A DNA stretch of 64,000 bases from Macrotis lagotis (lineage: Eukaryota > Chordata > Mammalia > Peramelemorphia > Peramelidae). The notes beneath the pieces were generated by a model, which worked only from the letters and a program-made list of their open reading frames with translations, was not told where the DNA came from and made no database searches. The stretch is taken from positions 60,169,818-60,233,817 of the forward strand of contig NC_133658.1 in the NCBI RefSeq assembly GCF_037893015.1, written 5' to 3'. This document shows, piece after piece, positions 56,573 through 64,000 of this stretch (the first letter of the stretch is position 1; the number at the start of each line of letters is the position of its first letter). The translations under genes and the position numbers were made by a program.

Positions 56573-56815
56573 TTGTTGTGCAATCATTTTTAGCTGTTCA
56601 ACTCTGTATGACCCTTTTAGGGGTTTTCTTGACAAAGATACTGGAGTAGTTTGCCATTTCCTTTTCTAGTTCATTTTACAGATGAAGAAACTGAGGCAAA
56701 CAGAATTAAGTGACTTGCCCAATGACAACCAGCTAGTAAATGTCTGAGGCTAAATTTGAAATTTTGAACTCAGGAAAAGAATCTTCCAGACTGTTCTTTC
56801 CACTGCATCACCTAA
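56573..56815 (-). repeat. SINE S2
   Basis: aggggttttcttgacaaaga, tttgccatttccttttctag, gatgaagaaactgaggcaaa, cactgcatcacctaaa. Confidence 0.85.
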
Positions 56816-57149
56816 AATTATAATTTGCAATACAGTAAATGAAAATAATACTGAACCAAACTAACTGGGGTATAATCTTGGACCTGAGGAAGAAAAGAAG
56901 AATATTCTTCTTCTCCCTTTCATTAGTGAGGTAGAGGAACACGGATGGGAAATGTTAGAAGCCCAATCACTGAAGTAGTAACCATTGTTCTTTGTTAAAA
57001 GGTTACCGTTTTTCCCTTTCCAAGAAAAAAGCTAATTGAATATATTATTAAGTAGGTGGATATGTCAAGAAATGATTGCTATGCAAATAAAGGAACCAAT
57101 AATTTTTAAAAGAAAGAGATAAAATTCAATCTGAACATTTAGTCTCAAC

Positions 57150-57320
57150 ATTTAATTTCACGTACTTGCATTCCATTTCCCATCTCTGTAAATTTTGTAC
57201 TGACTCTCTTGAGTTTGGAATTTTCCCCTTTCAGAGGCTCTAGCTCCTTAACACTCAGCTCAAGTATCACCTGCTCCACTGAGCCCTTTCTGATCTTCTA
57301 ACTGCCAATGACATTTTTCC
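57150..57320 (+). repeat. L2/L3-type LINE fragment
   Basis: ggctctagctccttaacact, cagctcaagtatcacctgct, ccctttctgatcttctaact. Confidence 0.7.
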
Positions 57321-57329
57321 AAAAATTGA

Positions 57330-58500
57330 TTTTGATTATATATAAATATATTTAATGGGGATTAAACAGGACAAGTACAACATTCCTCTTTCTACTGACG
57401 ACATGTTCTGTCATGACTTAGTGCTGGCAACATCTGTGCTTTGAAATATAGAAACATCCTTTTAGTGACTGTTGAGCAGGAAGAACCAATGATTCACTGG
57501 ACCTTTAAAAAGGGGGATGACTATGCCTTTGTCCCTCTCTTCTTTCAACTCCCTAGGTGGTGTCATGTAACACTGAGACTTCCTCCAAGGGGTAGGGGCA
57601 GGGTAGGGTTGACCCTTCTCCATTTCAGCAAGAAATGTCAAACACATCACAACTAGAATATGTCTCGTCCAGGTGAACCTGAGCCAGTTATTTGAGGCTG
57701 CCCCTTTTCATTTTGATCTCAAGTGGATGAGAATGGATTTCAATTTGAATGTGTCTGGGCTTGAAGGGCAACTTATGAATTTGAAAGGTTCAGAGGTCTT
57801 TGATCCTTCAAGTGGAGATGACTGGTAGCAGGGGACATCCCTGGCAGAGAAAGTTCCTGCATCAGAAAAGAGACCACCAGCAGGAGGAGGAGTTCAAGAT
57901 CTGACTTGATGGTTCAAGGACATAAAAGCTGAGGTAGACAGCACAGAACCGAGGTGAAATGGGAAATATCTATACCGTGGTCTTACAGATTGCTTCCTAG
58001 TCTGATGTTTATGACTGAAACTCCTGGAAGATTTTAACAGAAATTAGATATTAAGCTTAAGTCTTATGGCTGTTATAGGTAAGACTTTAGCATCTTTGAG
58101 CATCCCTTTCATATAGATAGGAAATAAATTTACCATACCTGTGAGTATCTTTCTATTCTCCTTTTGGGAGACCCTATTAGTCTTCCCTGGGATACCACTG
58201 TGGAGGTGCCAATGAGCATAATAAGAATATGAGAAAACAGTCTATTCTTCTCATTAGAGTCAGGTTCTCCAAACTTTGCATATGGAGAAAGGACCATTAG
58301 CAGAAAGGGAATAGGTTTGGTGCCTCAGTTCCTTGGGCCTACTACTTGTTATTAGAATTAGACCTATATAGGTCATCCCCTCAAATGGAATGTAAGCTTT
58401 CTGAAACCAAAGACTATTTTCCTTTTTGATTTGTGCTTGCAGCACCTACCTTAATAAGGGCCTGTTGATTGACCAATAGAGCTCAAAGGAATCTTAGAAA
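57330..58500. other. No supported gene; unique sequence
   Basis: Overlapping 62- and 71-codon frames on both strands at 57441-57656 have no motif. Possible L2-like end at 58380-58470 (gtaagctttctgaaaccaaa). Confidence 0.45.
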
Positions 58501-58524
58501 TCATTTAGTCCAGGGGGGTCTTAA

Positions 58525-58800
58525 CTATTTTGTGACCTGGAACCCTGTGGTGGCCTGGTAAAGTCTATGAATCCCATGTTAGAATCAAATTTTTAAATGC
58601 ATTACAAAAAATACATAGAATTATAAAATATTTAAAAGAAAAAATTCATGAATCTCAACATTGAGGATCCATGTCATTTTTTCAAAGGAGAAGCCTGTGG
58701 CACAGATGGGGAAATGATTTGCCCAACATCACACATCTAATGCCAAAGTCCAAGATTCAAATCCAGGTCCTCTGAATTCCAAATCCAGGATTTCTCTCAC
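58525..58800. repeat. Old dispersed repeat (+) then CORE-SINE fragment (-)
   Basis: cttaactattttgtgacctg and ttaaatgcattacaaaaaat belong to the type seen at 33105. gtggcacagatggggaaatg and ccaacatcacacatctaatg are CORE-SINE words. Confidence 0.6.
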
Positions 58801-58847
58801 CAGCTCACACTGCCTCTTGAGTCTTCAATTTACATACCTGCCTTGGA

Positions 58848-58968
58848 ATAGCTAGATGGTACAGGAGGACCTGAGTTCAAATCCAGCCTCAGACACTTAA
58901 TAATTACTTAACTGTGTGACCTTGGGCAAGTCACTTAACCCCATTGCCTTGCAAAAAAAAAGAAAAGA
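58848..58968 (+). repeat. SINE S1 with a deletion behind the head
   Basis: tagctagatggtacaggagg jumps from the head to the middle of the body. The rest is typical, to gccttgcaaaa. Confidence 0.88.
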
Positions 58969-59088
58969 AAAAGAAGACCTTGCCTTGCAAGTTTATTTTC
59001 AAAATGCCTTATGAGAATGAGTATTGTATGTCCTTGATCTGGATTTCCTAGCCTTAAACTCTGGGCTCAGGTTTACTCAGAGTTTGTA

Positions 59089-59253
59089 GGGGCAACTAGG
59101 TGGTGCTGTGGATAGAGCATCGGCCCTGGAGTCAGGAAGACCTGAGTTCAAATTTAATCTTAGACACTTAATAATTACCTAGCTGTGTGGCCTTGGGCAA
59201 GCCACTTAACCCCATTGCCTTGCAAAAACCTAAAAAGAAAAAAAAAAGTTGTG
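59089..59253 (+). repeat. SINE S1, young complete copy
   Basis: ggcaactaggtggtgctgtg to an A-rich tail. Flanked by ctcagagtttgta at 59076-59088 and 59254-59266. Confidence 0.95.
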
Positions 59254-59427
59254 CTCAGAGTTTGTAACCTTCTGGATATTTTTCATTGGTTGGAGGCCTT
59301 GAGGCTTGGGGAAGGACCAATCTCAAACTCCAAGGAGACTCCCAAAGGGAGTTCTTTCTAGAGGTATTCAGGAAATCATAAAGGGGAGAAAGAGTTCAGT
59401 TAGGGAAGGACTTATTCAGTTACTTAA

Positions 59428-59430
<3 letters not shown>

Positions 59431-59490
<60 letters not shown>
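59431..59490 (+). repeat. (CT)n microsatellite between 16-bp direct repeats
   Basis: About 29 CT units. The word cagttacttaactctt stands directly before it (59417-59432) and again just after it (59497-59512). Confidence 0.97.
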
Positions 59491-59492
<2 letters not shown>

Positions 59493-59519
59493 GCCACAGT
59501 TACTTAACTCTTAAGGCAA

Positions 59520-60085
59520 GTAAAGAGGCCACATTTGGATGAAACCATAGGAAATGATGACCTGCTGCACCCAGCCTCTTCACCTCCCCCGTAGGAGGCC
59601 CTTGACCTTCTTTGGAAGATCATAACAGATTTAACAACCCATCTAATAAAAACATAACCCAAGAGAATTTTTCTTGATTGAGAAAGCAAACCCCTTTTTT
59701 TCCTTCTAATATTATTTACTTTCCCTCTGGAATTCAGACGTCAACGCCTGAATACTTTTCTCCAAAGAACAAAAGTCTCACCAGTCAGAACAAATTCACA
59801 GACACTTCTTCCCAATACTCACTACTATGTTATTTTCCCAAGACAAGGATTTATCAGAGGGCTGATCTGGGTTGGAGCCCACACAGGGAGAAATAATGTA
59901 CTCACAACTGTGAAAGACTAGAAATCAGGAGAATTTGTTCTAGCCCAACATCTCCCCTCTCCCTCCCCTCCCCGCTGCTGTGTGACCTTGAGTGAATCAT
60001 TTCCCTTCTCTGGGACTTCCTCAGTTTACTCATTTGCAAAGTGAAGAGGGTGAGCTAAGACCCTATCTAGTTCTAATAGGCTATG
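59520..60085. other. No gene; unique sequence
   Basis: A CORE-SINE trace at about 59960-60080 (gtgtgaccttgagtgaatca). Otherwise nothing nameable. Confidence 0.5.
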
Positions 60086-60089
60086 ATTG

Positions 60090-60440
60090 TGTGACTGTTC
60101 TCATTCTCCTGTTCCCACCCCAGATTGCCCTCCTGATTCTCCAGACCTCCTCTGTGATGCCATAGAAATCTCTTCAACCCAGACTTTTCCTACCCCTTCA
60201 ATCCCTTTCTCTGATTGGCTGCTTCCTTCCAGATCTTCCATAGTAAGGAGGATTGCCTTGGCCAACCAGTCCTTCATTTTTCATCTGTTCCTTCACATTA
60301 TCTTATCTTGGCAAATCATTTGAGTACCTTGCTTCCCCTTTGCAGTTTCCTTTTATTTTCCATTTATTTGTACTTTGATTTATATTCTCAGCACTCAGCA
60401 CAGTGCTTGAGAAAATAATGCAATTAATAAATGCTTATTG
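60090..60440 (+). repeat. L2/L3-like LINE fragment
   Basis: Ends with cagcacagtgcttgagaaaa and taataaatgcttattgatga. The earlier part is C/T-rich and weaker. Confidence 0.58.
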
Positions 60441-60496
60441 ATGAGTTGATGGTATGAGTATGGGAGACAACATTGTAGTAAGATTCAATGTACACA

Positions 60497-60810
60497 GGGA
60501 CAGCTAGGTGGTGTGGTGAATAGGTTTTTGCAAGGCAAATGGGGTTAAGTGACTTGCCCAAGGGCCACACAGCTAGGCAATTATTCAATGTCTGAGGCTG
60601 GATTTGAACTCAGGTCCTCCTGACTCCAGGGCGGGTGCTTTATCCACTATGCCACCTAGCCACCCCTGGTGGTGTAGTGAATAGAGTACCAGCCCTGGAG
60701 TCAGGAGGACCTGAGTTCAAATCCAGCCTCTGACATTGAATAATTGCTTAGCTGTGTGGCCTTGGGCAAGTCACTTAACCCCACAGACTTGCCAAAAAAA
60801 CTAAAAAAAA
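60497..60810 (+). repeat. SINE S1 interrupted by another S1
   Basis: The outer SINE begins ggacagctaggtggtgtggt, is cut after gaatag, and resumes ggtggtgtagtgaatagagt to its A-rich tail. It is flanked by tcaatgtaca (60485-60494 and 60814-60823). Confidence 0.93.
60524..60664 (-). repeat. SINE S1 nested in the outer S1
   Basis: gtttttgcaaggcaaatggg to gccacctagccacccc. The duplicated target is head sequence of the outer SINE (ggtggtgtggtgaatag against ggtggtgtagtgaatag). Confidence 0.93.
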
Positions 60811-60834
60811 AGACTCAATGTACATATTACACAA

Positions 60835-60975
60835 ATGATAGTATTATGCATTGGAAGAGATTTTAGAAGTCATCTCATTCAAAGCTCTTTATTTTACAAA
60901 TGAGAAGACTCAGTCATAGAGTAAGTAATTTTCCCATTCATAGAACAGACTTGAACCCAGACCCTAGGACTCAGC
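60835..60975 (-). repeat. CORE-SINE (S4) fragment
   Basis: ggaagagattttagaagtca, tttattttacaaatgagaag, aacagacttgaacccagacc. Confidence 0.7.
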
Positions 60976-61094
60976 AACATGTTGACATCTACCATACTTT
61001 AGCTAGAATTTAAAGTAATGAGTTTCAATCATGTGACATTTGTTTATGAATAACTTTAACAAAGAGCTTTTTTGATTGTTTTCTCACAACTCTG

Positions 61095-61415
61095 TGGGGT
61101 AGAATCATAGATCTAGAATAATATAATCACATATATAATTTCTATATGATAATTACTGATATTATAGTAATAATTAAAATGTATGTAGGACCTATATATA
61201 TTTAAAATATATAATAATTATTTTTTCTTATAATAATAAAGGTATTTATAAAGAACTTAAATATTTTATTTAAAATTATAATTATAATAATTATTATAAC
61301 AATAACAGATAGTATTTATACAGGGGTCATATATTATATTATTTAGTATCTAGTATTTCTCATATATTATATATTCAATTCCTATTTATAATTCTATTTA
61401 ATTATAATTATCTTT
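61095..61415. repeat. AT-rich TAATTA/TATA low-complexity stretch
   Basis: About 320 bp of nearly pure A/T with imperfect ATAATTAT and TATATATTT units. Confidence 0.8.
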
Positions 61416-61735
61416 ATTATAACAATAACATTCAGTATTTGTATATAAAGTTTACAAAGCATTGTACACATTAATTTATTTGATATTCATGGTCACCCTG
61501 TGCTTGAGATGCTACTGTTATTTCCATTTTAATATAAGGAAACAGTTAATAAATATCCAGGCAGGATTTGAACTCAGGACTTCTGGACTGCGGGTCCACT
61601 TCCATTGTTAAAACTCTTAGAGATGTGCTGGTCCAAGTTTTTCATTTAACAGGCTAAAAGTTGGAGCCACCCAGCTGGTAAGTAGCAGAATTAGGATTTG
61701 AATCCAGGCCTGAGTCTCAAGATCTAGTGATCCTT
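61416..61735 (-). repeat. CORE-SINE copies
   Basis: 61430-61590: ttatttgatattcatggtca, aggcaggatttgaactcagg. 61615-61735: aaaagttggagccacccagc, taggatttgaatccaggcct. Confidence 0.65.
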
Positions 61736-61862
61736 TCCTCAATACCACAGAGGTTCTTTTCATAAAGTCCAATGATTCTGTGTTCACTGTTCTGAGTGAA
61801 CAAATTACATTAGGAAAAAGGATTTCAGTTTTGATTTAAGCCTTACTTATAATCAAATTTGG

Positions 61863-62095
61863 TCGTTGTTCACTTGTTTTTCAGTCATGTCTGACTCTTT
61901 GGGACCTCATTTGAGGTTTTCTTGGATCATTTTACAGATTTTCTTTTCTAGCTCATTTTACAGATAAAGAAACCGAGGGAATGGTAGTTAAATGACTTGC
62001 CCAAGGACACACAGCTAGTAAAATCTGAATCTGAATTTGAATTCAGGTCTTTCTGACTCCAAGCCCAGTCAGAGCCCTCTCTACTGTGCTACCTA
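61863..62095 (-). repeat. SINE S2
   Basis: cgttgttcacttgtttttca, gtcatgtctgactctttggg, cagataaagaaaccgaggga, acttgcccaaggacacacag, ctgtgctacctaga. Confidence 0.87.
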
Positions 62096-62339
62096 GATTT
62101 CTTGAAAACTGAACATTTTCCCCTTAGATAGTCTAGGGTTCCCTTTAGTCTAACAAAGACGGTACCAAGAAAATTATAGAGCTATCAGTCCTCTCTTTGG
62201 TCCCTCCCAATTTTACTTCCATTTTAAAAATGAGGAAACTGAACTCAAGGAGAGAAAGGGAAAGATATCTTGTCTTTCCCTCCTAACCGTTCACTTCAGG
62301 GCTTACCTGTTGTTACTTAGAACACTATGTAAGAAGTTA

Positions 62340-63010
62340 AGTTTAGGCCTAGAAATCTCTAATCACTCCACTCCATTGAAGATGCTTGAAGAACTGGACC
62401 TTGTCTACGTTACAGAGACATACACTACATGAAGAGTCCCGAGAAATCCTGGGAGGCTTTGAAAATAGTAGCTTTGCTTCCCTGAGCCAGCCACCTCCAC
62501 AGAAAGTGATCCAACCATTTATAAACATGCGGCTTCCTGCTTCATTCAAAGACACCCTCAAGTATTTGGTTTACATTGTAATCCGAAGAGGCCAAATATG
62601 AAGATGTCGGCCTTCGGGAGCTCAGGGAGGAGGCAGAGAACACACCCGAGCTTTTCTTCCTGTCCCCTGGTGGGTCCCCCTTTTGTGGTCCTGGGCTGGG
62701 CTGGAACCTGAGTAACATGAAAGTAAAAACTTGGAGATTTTGAGGAAATTAACTGGCATGGGAATGTGGACGGTCCTGCCAAATTCACTAATATGGAGCA
62801 TCACAGCCTTCTGCTGAGGCAGGGGAACTGGGAGGCCTGCTGCCAAGTTCTCACAAGTTTGGGTAAGACAAAACACTTAATTTCAATATACTTTGGTCCT
62901 TCAGAGAGTGAATTCAAGCTCCTAAGGCAGCAAGGACCAGGGAGTGGGTCCAGTCACTCTCAAAAATCATCTGCAATTGTGATTACATCATCCTCTCGGA
63001 GACTGGACTA
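62340..63010. other. Repeat-free, relatively GC-rich stretch, no gene called
   Basis: About 670 bp without any repeat I recognise and with higher GC than its surroundings. Frames of 70-84 codons occur on both strands, and a GGGTAAGAC donor-like site lies near 62860 (+), but no motif or exon can be defended. Confidence 0.4.
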
Positions 63011-63029
63011 GTGAATCCAGAAATCCAGA

Positions 63030-63240
63030 GCAAACTCTCTTTATTTCTCTTTTCCTTCCCTCCTTCATCCTTTTCTGTCTTTTCTCTCCCTCTCTCATAT
63101 TTCTTTTCCTTTCTTCTTTGTTCTTCTTTTCTCTTTCCTTCCTGCCTTTATTTTTTTCTTTTTTCTTTCTTCTTTTCTTCCTTTCTCTTTCTCACTTCTC
63201 TTCCTTCCCTTTCTCCTTCCCTATCTCCTTTACTTCCTTA
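63030..63240 (+). repeat. Pyrimidine-rich (TTTC/TTCC) tract
   Basis: About 210 bp of C/T-rich sequence with scattered A and G. The 65- and 76-codon FLFS frames are artefacts. Confidence 0.9.
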
Positions 63241-64000
63241 GAGGTCAACTGTTTTACACAGGAACAAACTGAGGACTGGGAAAGAGAAGTGACTGATGTC
63301 AAGTCCCAGAGCTAGTAAATGGTGGAGACTAAACCAGAATCTAGGTATATGAGTTCCTGATTTAGTGGGGTTTTTTTTTCCTTTCTGGCATATCTATTAA
63401 TTAATTTGGGTCACAAGTTTTACATTAGTCATCATTTACAAATGTTATCTCCTTTCTTTTGGATTTCTCTGCCTTCTTTCAATGGAGATAATAAAATCTG
63501 TTCCATTGGGGATATGTTGGAGATATCATTGGATGATACATGAGAAAGCCCTTGGAATTCTTAGGAATAAAGGACTCTATATAAATCATAGAGATAAATC
63601 TTCTTATCTGAGAGAAAGAGGAAAGGACACAGAGGAGACTGAGATTAGAGAACTGATTCTCCACTCCAATCACAATGGCTTCCACATTGCTTTCCCAAAT
63701 TTTTTCCTTTGAACCTTTCCATTTTTGAGGGATGTTCTCTCCTCTTCTCTTATCACCCATTCTTCAAAGTGCCTCAGGTGCCACTCCCTGACCACAATGT
63801 CTTTCTCCTCTCTTAATTTGCTTTCTAACCCCCTCATTTGGCACAGATTGCCCACTATCTTGTACTGAAAGTCTTTTTTCTGTCTAATGGGTTTCATTTC
63901 TCTTATAAAATTACAAGATTCTCTAAGGCATTCGAGGAATCGGATATATGTCTATAAACCCACAACACCTGGAAGAAATGCTTTTCACATTGTAGAACTC
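63241..64000. other. No gene; unique sequence to the window end
   Basis: A CORE-SINE trace at 63240-63350 read backwards (aggaacaaactgaggactgg; tcccagagctagtaaatggt). The three 75-93-codon frames at 63479-63897 have no motif. WFDC1 exon 1 was searched for here and not seen. Confidence 0.45.

Overview
The window is vertebrate, almost certainly marsupial, and most likely from an Australian marsupial. The main reason is the density of tRNA-derived SINEs sharing one head (gcagctaggtggcacagtgg) and a gccttgcaaaa/A-rich 3' end, together with CORE-SINEs, old L2/L3 (CR1-clade) fragments and L1-clade LINEs. The sequence is AT-rich, poor in CpG, and full of microsatellites. Family names here (WSINE/WALLSI, MIR/THER1, HAL1) come from memory of repeat families, not from a search. 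A dasyuromorph is my best guess for the species group, held weakly.

The only host gene I can support is WFDC1 (prostate stromal protein ps20, a secreted WAP four-disulfide-core protein), on the minus strand. Three consecutive coding exons are visible with correct splice sites and matching phases: the WAP exon (45145-45296), a short tryptophan-rich exon (37867-37950) and a cysteine-containing exon (32798-32938). The first exon (signal peptide) and the exons for the C-terminal tail (about 30 residues in human) were not found. The first exon should lie to the right of the window. The last ones are either left of it or missed in the 32 kb below 32798. The right 18 kb is therefore probably intron 1, and the left 32 kb is intron 4 and/or downstream sequence.

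Left third (1-32700): a tri-purine microsatellite; an inverted pair of 171-bp segments about 98% identical (1467-1637 and 3414-3584) inside a locally duplicated area; a near-complete ORF1-only LINE on the minus strand (about 6396-9262); a LINE 3' end carrying two SINEs (15491-16241); a tandem SINE duplication inside another SINE (21776-22420); and a second, older ORF1-only LINE on the plus strand (about 26230-30440). Middle (32700-45300): WFDC1 exons with SINE-rich introns. Intron 2 holds a polypurine array of about 1.17 kb (41970-43138). Right third (45300-64000): L2/L3 fragments, many SINEs with readable target-site duplications, a SINE-in-SINE nest (60497-60810), and one comparatively GC-rich stretch without recognised repeats (62340-63010).

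SINE shorthand used below. S1: short SINE, tRNA head plus about 100 bp, ending in gccttgcaaaa. S2: same head with a tail that, read from the other strand, contains 'cagtcatgtctgactctt'. S3: same head with a tail that, read from the other strand, contains 'tccttcattcttgaagaag'. S4: CORE-SINE (MIR/THER1-like). I recognise no endogenous retrovirus, no other virus-like element, no tRNA or rRNA gene, no CRISPR array and no unfamiliar gene system. Most open frames here are repeat or microsatellite artefacts.
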